In this document: positions 24,858-34,725 of the stretch, piece by piece
Position numbering within the stretch: the first letter of the stretch is position 1
How the letters are laid out: each line of letters begins with the position of its first letter
Origin: Propionibacterium sp.
GTDB taxonomy: Bacteria; Actinomycetota; Actinomycetes; Propionibacteriales; Propionibacteriaceae
Assembly: GCA_012517965.1 (NCBI GenBank)
Contig: JAAYTZ010000014.1
Span: 1 to 46,940, forward strand
Direction of reading: 5' to 3'
Length of the DNA: 46,940 nt
Made by a program: the position numbers and the translations under genes
The notes under the pieces: generated by a model
What the model was told of the DNA's origin: nothing
The model's database searches: none
Seen by the model: only the letters and a program-made list of their open reading frames with translations

Positions 24858-26075
24858 TCAGAGCCGCTGGAGCGAGGTCAGGAAGGCGTCGGCCAGGGCG
24901 TCCATCGAGTGATGGGCCCGCACGTACTCGACGCCGCGGCGGCCGCGCTCTGCGGCGTCCTCGGGAGCAAGGTTGACAGCCTGGTGGATGGCGGCCGCGA
25001 TGCTGGCCGAATCTTCGGCCTCCGCCCTGATGGCGCAACCCGCGTAGACGAGGGGGGAGTGCTCGGTGGCGAAGGCGTCCACGATCGGCACGCCGGTCAG
25101 GAGGTAGTCGAAGATCTTGTTCGCCGAGACGCCGTACTCGTAGAGGCGGGAGCGTCGCGAGCCGATGTAGAGCGCGTCCAGGCGGCGCAGGGCGTCCCCG
25201 ACCTGCGCCTTGGGGATGGAACCCACGAAGCGCACGTCGGCGCCGAGCCGGGTGGCCTGGGCCTCAAGTTCGGGGCGCAGCAGGCCGTCGCCGAGCAGGA
25301 TCGCGGTGATCGGTTCGTCGGTGAGCCGGCCCATGGCGTCGATGAAGGTGTCCATCGCGTTCGAGGTCGCCATGCCGCCGGCGTAGCCGATGAGCTTGCG
25401 CCCGGACGTGCGTAGCCCGTCGATCAGCGCGATGAGGTCGGCCGGGGCCTCGGCCGACGGGGTCGTGACCTCGACGCCGTTGGGGATGTGCACGACCGGG
25501 GTGTCGATGCCGAGGCCGCGCACGTGCGGTTCGATGTTGGGCAGGATCGAGACGATCACGTCGGAGGCGCGGTAGGCGTCCCGCTCCGCCCGGGCCATGA
25601 GCGCCATCAGCGGGTGGCGGGGGCTGTACCCGCCGAGTTCGATGGGGGTGAGGGGCCACAGGTCGTGCACCTCGTGGACCAGGCGCGCCCCGGCGAGTCG
25701 GGCGACCCGGGCCGCGAACCAGGTGTCCATGGGGTAGGTGGACGATGCGATCACGGCGTCCGGTCGCAGCAGCTCAGCGATCCTGCGCGCCGCCAGCATC
25801 CCCTTGCCCACGAACTCCACCCAGGTCAGCACCCGGTCCAACCCGTTCCCGTGGTAACTGCGCGTCTTGATGAACCTGAAGGGGACGCCGTCGATCACGT
25901 GGAGTTCGCCGTCGCGGCCGACCTCAGGGTTCGTGCGGCGCAGGTGGCTGAAGCTGGCCGCGATGATCGTGACCTCGTGGCCTCGGGCGAGCCAGCGCTC
26001 GGCGAGGGCGTGCGGCCGGAACTCCATGCCGAGGGAGGGCCCGCCGGCGTAGTGGTTGATGTAGCAGATCCGCAC
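24858..26075 (-). CDS. GT4 glycosyltransferase (WbuB-like)
   Basis: A 405-residue GT-B enzyme. The start MRICYINHYAGGPSLGMEFR, the segment IIAASFSHLRRTNPEV and VHEVHDLWPLTP resemble WbuB-type fucosamine transferases of O-antigen loci. The donor half has IGYAGGMATSNAMD, LLGDGLLRPELE and, in place of the usual E-x7-E, SANKIFDYLLTGVPIV. It lies seven bases downstream of the CapD-type dehydratase gene in the same operon, which fits transfer of the sugar that pathway makes, but donor specificity is inference. Confidence 0.88.
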   Translation of the reverse strand: MRICYINHYAGGPSLGMEFRPHALAERWLARGHEVTIIAASFSHLRRTNPEVGRDGELHVIDGVPFRFIKTRSYHGNGLDRVLTWVEFVGKGMLAARRIAELLRPDAVIASSTYPMDTWFAARVARLAGARLVHEVHDLWPLTPIELGGYSPRHPLMALMARAERDAYRASDVIVSILPNIEPHVRGLGIDTPVVHIPNGVEVTTPSAEAPADLIALIDGLRTSGRKLIGYAGGMATSNAMDTFIDAMGRLTDEPITAILLGDGLLRPELEAQATRLGADVRFVGSIPKAQVGDALRRLDALYIGSRRSRLYEYGVSANKIFDYLLTGVPIVDAFATEHSPLVYAGCAIRAEAEDSASIAAAIHQAVNLAPEDAAERGRRGVEYVRAHHSMDALADAFLTSLQRL

Positions 26076-26082
26076 GTCAGCT

Positions 26083-27927
26083 TCACTCCGGCCGGGTCGG
26101 TTGGGCGCCCTCGAGGCCCTCGGCGGCTCGGCGGGCCGGGGCGGCGGCAGCCAGCGCGTGACGCTGCTGGGTCAGCCGGCCCATGGACGCGGGGTCCGCG
26201 CCATCCACCCCCTCGAGTTGGCTGGGGTCCAACGGAGGCACCGCCACGCGGTAGATCAGCTCGTGGCTGGTGCTCGTGCGCTCCTCGTCGCCCGAGAACA
26301 GCACCTCGTGCAGCTTCTCGTTGGGACGCAGGCCGGTGAAGACGATCTCGATGTCGCGCCCGGAGCGCGCGATCAAGCCCTTCGCCACGTCCAGGATGCC
26401 GACCGGCTCTCCCATGTCGAGCACCAGCACGTCGCCGGGGCGTCCGATCGCCCCGGCCTGGATCGTGAGCTCGCAGGCCTCGGGGATCGTCATGAAGAAC
26501 CGGGTGATGTCCGGATGCGTCACGGTCACCGGCCCGCCGGCGTTGATCTGGGCGGTGAACGTGTGCAGCATGGACCCGCGCGAGCCGAGCACGTTACCGA
26601 ACCGCACCGACAGATACGTCTTGCCGGTCTGCTGGGCGAAGTAGGCCGTGAGTTCCTCGGCCAGCCGCTTCGTCTTGCCGAGCACACTGGTGGCGTCCGC
26701 CGCCTTGTCGGTGGAGATGTTGACGTACCGCTCAACGCCGTACTTCTCGGCGGCGCGGAGCACGTTGAGCGAGCCGAGCACGTTGGTCTTCCAGCCCTCG
26801 AGCGGGTACTGCTCCAACATGGGCAGGTGCTTCAGTGCCGCGGCATGGAACACCACCTGGGGGCGGTGATCGGCGAACACCTTGTCGAGCGCGTCGGCGT
26901 CCCGGATGTCGCAGAGCACCATGTTGGGGGTGTCGAGCAGGCCCTGCTTGAAGATCGACAGCTGGGTGCCGTGCAGGCCCGACTCGTCGCGGTCGAGCAT
27001 GACGAGTTCCTTGGGACCGAACCGGTGCACCTGGCGGGCAAGTTCCGACCCGATCGAGCCGCCCGCACCGGTCACCAGCACGACCTTGCCCTGCAGGTAA
27101 CCGGAGATCTCGGTCAGGTTCGTCTTGATCTGCGCCCGTCCCAGCAGGTCGGTCACGTCCAACTCGTGCAGGCTGCCCAGCCTGACGCGGCCGCCGACGA
27201 TGTCGCGGGTGGGCGGCATGACCAGCACCTTGAGGCCGGCCGCGTCGGCGATGGCGGAGATCTCGCGCATCAGTTGCCGCCCCGCTGTCGGGATGGCGAC
27301 GATGATCGTCGAGACGCCCCTGCGCCGAGCCTCCTCGACGAGCCGCGAGCGATCGCCCAGCACCCGCGTACCCGACAGGTGAAGGTTGCGCTTCGCCGGG
27401 TCGTCGTCGATGTACCCCGCGATCTCGAAGGGGGCGTCCGGGTCGTACTCCAGCAGGCGCCCCAGTTGCTGGCCGGCGATGCCGGCGCCGAACACCAGCA
27501 CCGGCTCGGCTTCGACCGCGTGCGCGGTGCGGGTCAGCGTGCGGAACATGAACCGGCCGGCGGCCATCAGGGCCAACGCCGCGAACGGGACGGTGAACGT
27601 GACCACCCGGGGGTAGCCCGGCGGCGCCCACAGCGCGAACGCGATGCCCAGCGCGAGCCCGATCCCCAGCGTGCTCAGGGCCAGGAGGAGGGCCTCCTCG
27701 AAGGACGCCACGCGGTGCCGCCCGCGGTACAGCTTGGTGGCCAGACCGACGCCGATCTGCAGGCCAATGGCCGCGAGGCCGTACTGCAGCACCACCTGGG
27801 TGTCGGCGTTGGACAGGCTGAGGCTGTAGCGGGCGATGACGAGAGCGATCGCGGCGATCGCCCAACTCAGGGCGTCCCAAGCCGCGAGCCCGATCCGCAG
27901 CAGGCCGGTTCGAGAAGTGGTGGGCAC
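26083..27927 (-). CDS. CapD/PglF-type membrane nucleotide-sugar 4,6-dehydratase
   Basis: A 614-residue protein with four N-terminal membrane helices (about 10-35, 44-64, 80-102, 108-128), a first Rossmann-like domain (VLVFGAGIAGQQLGRLLEYD), and a C-terminal SDR catalytic domain starting VTGAGGSIGSEL (285-296). The active-site stretch STDKAADATSVLGKTKRLAEE has Leu where WbpM/FlaA1 enzymes have the Met of their Ser-Met-Lys set. It probably converts UDP-GlcNAc to UDP-4-keto-6-deoxy sugar, the substrate type for the aminotransferase at 14622. The start is GTG with GGAGG upstream. The C-terminal 60 residues are a variable Ala-rich tail. Confidence 0.9.
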   Translation of the reverse strand: MPTTSRTGLLRIGLAAWDALSWAIAAIALVIARYSLSLSNADTQVVLQYGLAAIGLQIGVGLATKLYRGRHRVASFEEALLLALSTLGIGLALGIAFALWAPPGYPRVVTFTVPFAALALMAAGRFMFRTLTRTAHAVEAEPVLVFGAGIAGQQLGRLLEYDPDAPFEIAGYIDDDPAKRNLHLSGTRVLGDRSRLVEEARRRGVSTIIVAIPTAGRQLMREISAIADAAGLKVLVMPPTRDIVGGRVRLGSLHELDVTDLLGRAQIKTNLTEISGYLQGKVVLVTGAGGSIGSELARQVHRFGPKELVMLDRDESGLHGTQLSIFKQGLLDTPNMVLCDIRDADALDKVFADHRPQVVFHAAALKHLPMLEQYPLEGWKTNVLGSLNVLRAAEKYGVERYVNISTDKAADATSVLGKTKRLAEELTAYFAQQTGKTYLSVRFGNVLGSRGSMLHTFTAQINAGGPVTVTHPDITRFFMTIPEACELTIQAGAIGRPGDVLVLDMGEPVGILDVAKGLIARSGRDIEIVFTGLRPNEKLHEVLFSGDEERTSTSHELIYRVAVPPLDPSQLEGVDGADPASMGRLTQQRHALAAAAPARRAAEGLEGAQPTRPE

Positions 27928-27959
27928 GTAGCAACCTCCAGGCAGCGGGATTCACGGCG

Positions 27960-27965
27960 ATCCTA
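27960..27965 (-). promoter_or_regulatory. -10 element (TAGGAT), CapD-type operon
   Basis: TAGGAT on minus lies 32 bases before the GTG at 27927, with GGAGG between. The 85-base gap after the flippase gene therefore probably holds an internal promoter. Confidence 0.4.
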
Positions 27966-28012
27966 CCGGGGTGGCGGATCGTGATGCCCCGGCGCTCCCG
28001 CGGTGAGCACGG

Positions 28013-29452
28013 TCAGCCGCTCCGCGACCGGAGCAGGGTGCGGAGCATGGGGAGCGAGGGTGCCGCCGCCAACAAGGCGAAGCCGGCGGCGATGGCGAGG
28101 TCGAGCGCATGGTCGCTCGGCTGGGACTGCCGCCACCAGGAGATCGCGGAGATGAGCACGACTGCCCCCAGCAGCCACACCATCAGAGCGGTCCAGCGCT
28201 GGCCGTTGAGGCGCCACGCGACCACCATCAGCGAGAGCGACGTGACGGCCGCACCGATCGCGTAGCCGAGCGCGACCCCGACGATCCCGTAGCGCGGAAC
28301 CCAGAGCGCCCAGCAGCCGATGGCTGCGGCGAAGCCCGCCCAGGACAACGACATCGAGAACCACATGTTGCGGTGCGGCCCGCTGGTGACCGAGCTGACT
28401 GCCGGGCTCGCCACGTTCTGCAGCAGCAGCGCCACGCAGAAGGCGGGCATGAGCTGCGCCGACTCGGGGTACCGGCCGACCCAGACCAGGTCGATGATCG
28501 GGCGGGAGGCGATGGCCATCGCGCCGAACACCGGGACGAGTGCCGCGAGGAACCCCCGGGTGGCCAGGTCGGTGGTTCGGCGGAGCCGGTCCGTGCTGCC
28601 GGCGCCCTGGGCCTCGGCCATCGACGGGAAGAGCACCAGGGTGAGGGCGCCGGCGACCATCGACAGCGGCGTCACCAGTTGCAGCGCCGGGGCGTACTCG
28701 CCGCCCGCCTCGGCCGAGATCGCGCCGGCCGTCAGCTGGGACACCTGAAGCATGCCGGCGCTCGCGATGCTGCCCAGGGCGGCGAAGGTGACGTACTTGT
28801 CGATCTCGGCACGAAGCTCGCGTTCGGGCCTGCCGTGCGCGGACCACGGCCAGCACAGCAGCGAGTAGACGGTCATGGCGAGCGTGAGCGGAAGCGTCAA
28901 CAGGATGTTACGCACTCCGAAGGCCAGGAGCACTCCGGTGGTGGTGATCCCCACCACGCTGGTGATGACGTCGATCCGAGTCCCGCGAGCGATCTGGCCG
29001 GCGCCGAAATGGACCCCCCGCGTGAACTGCGAGGCGGCGACGGCGATCAGCATGGCGCTGATGCACAACCCCTCCCAGACCGGGCCGCCGTACTGCAGGT
29101 GCCACACGATCGGCGCCACGACCGACAGCACCGCAACCACCTGCAGCACCCGCACCCCCACGTGCCGGGCTACTGCGTGCACTTCCGCGTCGTCACCCTT
29201 GCCGCGTGCCCGCGCGATGAACTTGGAGGCCGCGCTCTGCGCGCTGGACGGCCAGACGGTGTTCAGGAGGAAGGCGAGCGCGGTGGCGTTCGCGACGACG
29301 GCAAAAGCGAGCTTCCCCGCGAACAGCCCGATCAGCCAGTTCGATGCGAAGCGCGTCCCGCCCTGCAGCCCGATGGTGACGATGGAGAGGACGCCCTTGC
29401 GCGCCGGGGAGGTGCCGGCCGGGTTGGTGAGCTCAACCGGGCGGAACCTCAT
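28013..29452 (-). CDS. MOP-superfamily polysaccharide flippase (Wzx candidate)
   Basis: A 479-residue protein with about twelve to fourteen membrane helices and few polar loops, as in Wzx and MurJ-like exporters. RKGVLSIVTIGLQGGTRF near the N-terminus and the SGPHRNMWF loop near residue 360 match the general pattern of polysaccharide flippases. It would move the undecaprenyl-linked repeat unit to the outer face. It overlaps the upstream glycosyltransferase gene by four bases (ATGA). With two polymerase candidates and a Wzz-like protein in the same locus, a Wzx/Wzy route is the natural reading; no ABC-type exporter is present. Confidence 0.88.
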   Translation of the reverse strand: MRFRPVELTNPAGTSPARKGVLSIVTIGLQGGTRFASNWLIGLFAGKLAFAVVANATALAFLLNTVWPSSAQSAASKFIARARGKGDDAEVHAVARHVGVRVLQVVAVLSVVAPIVWHLQYGGPVWEGLCISAMLIAVAASQFTRGVHFGAGQIARGTRIDVITSVVGITTTGVLLAFGVRNILLTLPLTLAMTVYSLLCWPWSAHGRPERELRAEIDKYVTFAALGSIASAGMLQVSQLTAGAISAEAGGEYAPALQLVTPLSMVAGALTLVLFPSMAEAQGAGSTDRLRRTTDLATRGFLAALVPVFGAMAIASRPIIDLVWVGRYPESAQLMPAFCVALLLQNVASPAVSSVTSGPHRNMWFSMSLSWAGFAAAIGCWALWVPRYGIVGVALGYAIGAAVTSLSLMVVAWRLNGQRWTALMVWLLGAVVLISAISWWRQSQPSDHALDLAIAAGFALLAAAPSLPMLRTLLRSRSG

Positions 29453-30543
29453 CGTGGCACCAGGCGCCTTGTGAACTCCTCGAGGCGCGCCGCCTCGCCC
29501 ACGAAGTCGAATCGACCCCGGACGGCTGCTCGGCCCCGGCTCCCCAACTCCGCGCAGCGCGCGGGGTCGGCGAGCAGGACGGCCAAAGCGGCGGCGGCGG
29601 CGTCCACGTCATCGGGCAGGAAGACGCCGGCATTGAGCGGGCCGAACGTGTCGCGCCAGAACGGGAAGTCGCTGGCGGCGAAGGGAACGCCCGCGGCCAT
29701 GTACTCGAACAACTTCGTGGGCAGCGAGTTGGTGTAGTTGGGCTGGGGGGCGAGGAAGATCAACCCCACCTGCGCGGACGCCAGCACCGCGGGGATCTCG
29801 GCGGGCGGCACGAGCCCGAGGTGGCGGACCACCTCGCCGTCGAAGCTCGTTCCCTTCGCGTCCCCGAGCGCCCGCCCTGCCAGCACGAGGTGGGCTGCGG
29901 GCACGAACTCGCGCAGGCGGCGGGTGAGGGCCACCATGAACGACAGCTTGCGCTCCTGGGACAGGTCGCCGACGTAGACGAGCCGTCCCGGCACGGGAGC
30001 CGGCTCGATGTCGTAGTCGGCCAGCCAGGGGAAGTTGCGGACCAGCACCGTGTTTGGATTGCCGTACAAGGCGGCGATCGACTCGGTGGCCGCCACGATG
30101 CCGTCCATGTGCCGGTCGGCGAAGGCGGTGAGGGCGCGCGCGTACGCCCGCGCGAGGGGACGCAACACCGGGTTCAGGTAGTCCTTGGACTCCACCTGGC
30201 CCACCAGGTCCTCGTGCGCGTCGAAGACGCACCGCGCCCGATGCCGGCGCGCCCACGCCCAGGCCAGCGGGATCAGTTCCGGGTCGTGGATGTGCAGCAG
30301 TGCCGGCCGCAACCGGTTGAGGGCCCGCCAGGCATGGATCTGGGTGACGGTCAGCCTCGCGAGCCGGCCGGGGGCGGTGGGCAGGGCGACGAGGGGCACG
30401 TCGAAGGACTCGTCGGCGTCCGCCCGGATCGCCAAGGTGACGTCGAAGCCCGCGGCCAGGAGCGCGGGAACCTCCTTGTTGAAGATGCGGTTGTCGCGGG
30501 TGTGGTGCACCGTGCTCAGGTGGACGATGCGGTTCCCGGTCAC
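29449..30543 (-). CDS. GT4 glycosyltransferase
   Basis: A 364-residue GT-B enzyme. It begins VTGNRIVHLSTVHHTRDNRI, a start typical of a bacterial family-4 subgroup in which the peptide HTRDNRIF is conserved, and contains IHDPELIPLAWAW and FDAHEDL. The donor domain has YVGDLSQERKL, HLVLAGRAL and NSLPTKLFEYMAAGVPF. The GTG start overlaps the preceding gene's stop (GTGA), and its own stop overlaps the flippase ATG, so translation of three genes is coupled. It adds one residue of the repeat unit; donor unknown. Confidence 0.88.
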   Translation of the reverse strand: MTGNRIVHLSTVHHTRDNRIFNKEVPALLAAGFDVTLAIRADADESFDVPLVALPTAPGRLARLTVTQIHAWRALNRLRPALLHIHDPELIPLAWAWARRHRARCVFDAHEDLVGQVESKDYLNPVLRPLARAYARALTAFADRHMDGIVAATESIAALYGNPNTVLVRNFPWLADYDIEPAPVPGRLVYVGDLSQERKLSFMVALTRRLREFVPAAHLVLAGRALGDAKGTSFDGEVVRHLGLVPPAEIPAVLASAQVGLIFLAPQPNYTNSLPTKLFEYMAAGVPFAASDFPFWRDTFGPLNAGVFLPDDVDAAAAALAVLLADPARCAELGSRGRAAVRGRFDFVGEAARLEEFTRRLVPR

Positions 30544-31595
30544 CGGGCAAGCGTAGCCGGTAGGCCCAGGAAGGGCGCGAGCCGACGGGCGGCCTCGCGG
30601 CCGTCGTGCCAGCGCCTCACGAAGCCGACGTTGCCGGCCGCAGCCGCCCTCGCCTCGTCGCGCCGGTCGAGGATCGACGACAGCACCTGCTCGAAGTCGT
30701 CGGGCGTCGCGTTCTCGACGTGGGGCAGTTCGGGCATCACGTCGGTGCCCAGAGTGCTGATGTTGCCGACCACGACCCGCCCCGCGGCCATCGCCTCGAT
30801 CGCCGCCACCCCGTACGAGCCGAACAGCAGTTGGTCGACCACGATATCGACCGACTTGACCAGGCGCACCATCTCCGCGTGGGGGACGCCGCGCGGTGCG
30901 ACGTACTCGATGAGGCCACGCTCGGCCAATCGCCGCAGCACCGGTTCGACGTGGCGAGTGCCCTTCAGCACGCTCTGGCTGGGAACGAAGAGCACGCGGG
31001 GCACGCGCCGTTCCAGGGGCGGGACGTCCGTGTGCCAGGCGGTGGGGTCGAGGCACACGGGCACCCACACGGCGCCCGGCAGGTCGTTGAGCATGTCGGG
31101 CGTGCTGACGAACAGCGGCACGCCGAGCCGGCGGGCGGTCTCCCGGTTGCGGGCCGAGATCGTGCGCCGCTGCGCCAGCCAGCCCGGATCGCCCTCGGCG
31201 AAGAAGGAGTGGCGGTAGCGCGCGAGGTGGGCGTCCGGATCGCGGACGTCGGTGCCGTGCGCCAGCAGCCCGAGCGTGGGCCCGCGGTCACGCAGCGCCT
31301 CGGCCTGGCGCCGGAAGCCGTCGGGAGAGCGGTCGTAGAACAGCGGCCGGAAGCCGTCCAGGATCACGTGGGTGCGATCCGCCAGGAACCGCCGGGCGCG
31401 CAGGGTGCGCAGCACGGGCAGGTAGTAGGCCGCCATCGGGATGCGGCGGTGCGCCGGGAAGCCGAACGGGTCGCCGCGCACGGTGTCGACGGTGAACGCC
31501 ACGGCGTCGGCGGCCGTGTGACGGGTGACGGCCTGGGCCCACGCGTAAGCCTGGCCCGCGTAGTTGGCCGGGCCGATCGCCAGCCTTGGGTTCAC
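30540..31595 (-). CDS. GT4-like glycosyltransferase
   Basis: A 351-residue protein, first gene of the leftward operon. The N-terminal half begins RLAIGPANYAGQAYAWAQ and includes LLAHGTDVRDP; the C-terminal half has RVLFVPSQSVLKGT and an E-x7-E-like stretch in FGSYGVAAIEAMAAGRVVV, so the GT-B fold is likely though the family is less typical than its neighbours. GTG at 31595 has GGGGAGG just upstream; longer extension toward 31664 crosses the probable promoter. Acceptor and donor are unknown. Confidence 0.8.
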   Translation of the reverse strand: MNPRLAIGPANYAGQAYAWAQAVTRHTAADAVAFTVDTVRGDPFGFPAHRRIPMAAYYLPVLRTLRARRFLADRTHVILDGFRPLFYDRSPDGFRRQAEALRDRGPTLGLLAHGTDVRDPDAHLARYRHSFFAEGDPGWLAQRRTISARNRETARRLGVPLFVSTPDMLNDLPGAVWVPVCLDPTAWHTDVPPLERRVPRVLFVPSQSVLKGTRHVEPVLRRLAERGLIEYVAPRGVPHAEMVRLVKSVDIVVDQLLFGSYGVAAIEAMAAGRVVVGNISTLGTDVMPELPHVENATPDDFEQVLSSILDRRDEARAAAAGNVGFVRRWHDGREAARRLAPFLGLPATLAR

Positions 31596-31624
31596 CGGTC
31601 CTCCCCGCCTCGTCGCCGGTCGCC

Positions 31625-31630
31625 AGTGTA
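31625..31630 (-). promoter_or_regulatory. -10 element (TACACT), leftward polysaccharide operon
   Basis: TACACT on minus gives a leader of about 23 bases carrying GGGGAGG before the GTG at 31595. It likely drives the two glycosyltransferase genes and the flippase gene. Confidence 0.45.
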
Positions 31631-31677
31631 GGGTCCCCACCTCCTGGACGCCCGCGCGCCCCACGGCGGCCCGCGGC

Positions 31678-31683
31678 TAGGGT
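31678..31683 (+). promoter_or_regulatory. -10 element (TAGGGT), purN-purH-folD
   Basis: TAGGGT ends six bases before the ATG at 31690, so the purine operon transcript should be leaderless. It marks the boundary of the inserted polysaccharide locus. Confidence 0.5.
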
Positions 31684-31689
31684 AAGCGC

Positions 31690-32267
31690 ATGCCGTTCCG
31701 CCTCGTCGTGCTGGTGTCGGGCTCGGGGACTCTCCTGCAGGCCCTGATCGATGCCCAGGCGGCGGGCACGCTGAGCGCCGAGATCGTCGCCGTCGGCGCC
31801 GACCGGGAGTGCGCCGGCGTCCAGCGCGCCCGGGCGGCCGGACTGCCCGTGTTCGTGCACCCGCTCGCCAAGGGAGCCGACCGGGCCGCCTGGGACGCCG
31901 CGCTCGCCGACCTGATCGCCGATCACGACCCCGACCTGGTGGTCAGCGCGGGCTTCATGAAGCTCGTCGGGCCGGCCGTCCTGGCGCGGTTCGGCGGGCG
32001 GCTGATCAACACCCACCCGGCGCTGCTGCCGAGCTTCCCCGGCGCCCACGGCGTCCGGGACGCCCTCGCGCACGGGGTCAAGGTGACCGGCTGCACCGTG
32101 TTCGAGATCGACGCCGGCGTCGACACGGGCCGCATCATCGCCCAGGAACCGGTCCGCGTGGTGCCGGGCGACACCGAGGAGTCCCTCCACGAACGCATCA
32201 AGGTCGTCGAGCGGCAGTTGCTCGTCGACACCGTCAACACGCTGGCCGCCCAGCACGAAAGGCACGC

Positions 32268-32271
<4 letters not shown>
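31690..32271 (+). CDS. purN: phosphoribosylglycinamide formyltransferase
   Basis: A 193-residue enzyme that transfers the formyl group of 10-formyl-THF to GAR in purine synthesis. The N-terminus [18 protein letters not shown] binds phosphate, the catalytic Asn-His pair is in [16 protein letters not shown], and the Asp is in [10 protein letters not shown]. Length is normal. purH starts inside its stop codon (ATGA). In mycobacteria purN directly follows the DUF6350 gene; here they are 17 kb apart. Confidence 0.97.
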
Positions 32272-33851
<1,580 letters not shown>

Positions 33852-33860
33852 GACGTTTCC

Positions 33861-34721
33861 ATGACCGCGCAAGTTCTGGACGGCAAGGCGACCGCGGCCG
33901 CGATCAAGGCCGAACTCACCGCTCGCGTCGCGGCGCTGCGGGCGCGGGGGATCGTCCCCGGGCTCGGCACCGTGCTCGTCGGCGACGACCCCGGCTCGCA
34001 CAGCTACGTGCGGATGAAGCACCGCGACTGCGCGGAGGTCGGCATCACCTCGCTCCGCGTCGACCTGCCCGCCGACACCACGGACACCGACCTGCGGGCC
34101 GCCCTCGCCGGGCTGAACGCCGACCCGGCCTGCACCGGCTACATCGTGCAGCTTCCGCTGCCGAAGCACCTCGACGAGAACGCCATGCTCGAACTCGTCG
34201 ACCCCGCCAAGGACGCCGACGGGCTCCACCCGATCAATCTCGGCCGGCTGGTGCTGAACGAGCCGGCGCCGCTGCCCTGCACTCCCCGCGGCATCGTCGA
34301 GCTGCTGCGCCGCCACGACGTGCCGCTCGCCGGTGCCGAGGTGTGCGTCGTGGGGCGCGGCATCACGGTGGGCCGGCCGCTGGGGCTCATCCTCACCCGG
34401 CGCAGCGAGAACTGCACGGTGACCCTGTGTCACACGGGCACGCGCGACCTGGCCGCCCACACCCGGCGCGCCGACATCGTGGTGGCGGCCGCCGGGGTGA
34501 CCCACCTGATCACCGCCGACATGGTCGCGCCCGGTGCGGTGCTGCTCGACGTGGGGGTCTCCCGGACGCCGGACGGCAAGCTGGCCGGCGACCTGCACCC
34601 CGACGTGTGGGAGCGGGCCGGCTGGGTCGCGCCCAACCCGGGCGGCGTCGGGCCGATGACCCGCGCGATGCTGCTGTCGAACGTGGTCGACCGCGCCGAG
34701 GCCCTGGCCGGCGGCCGCTGA
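33861..34721 (+). CDS. folD: bifunctional methylene-THF dehydrogenase/cyclohydrolase
   Basis: A 286-residue enzyme interconverting methylene-, methenyl- and 10-formyl-THF. The catalytic Tyr and Lys are in [28 protein letters not shown] and the NADP-site segment [16 protein letters not shown] are clear, and the C-terminus has the family motif [13 protein letters not shown]. It ends the purN-purH-folD operon, supplying formyl-THF to both upstream enzymes. Only four bases separate its stop from that of the convergent cell-wall-binding gene, with no visible terminator. The usual actinobacterial neighbour, DUF3017, is displaced by that gene. Confidence 0.97.
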   Translation: MTAQVLDGKATAAAIKAELTARVAALRARGIVPGLGTVLVGDDPGSHSYVRMKHRDCAEVGITSLRVDLPADTTDTDLRAALAGLNADPACTGYIVQLPLPKHLDENAMLELVDPAKDADGLHPINLGRLVLNEPAPLPCTPRGIVELLRRHDVPLAGAEVCVVGRGITVGRPLGLILTRRSENCTVTLCHTGTRDLAAHTRRADIVVAAAGVTHLITADMVAPGAVLLDVGVSRTPDGKLAGDLHPDVWERAGWVAPNPGGVGPMTRAMLLSNVVDRAEALAGGR

Positions 34722-34725
34722 GGAC

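Noticed and set aside
27966-27992. Possible terminator hairpin (CCGGGG and CCCCGG) after the flippase gene
   Set aside because: Six-base stem with a 15-base loop; too weak to call in DNA this rich in G and C.
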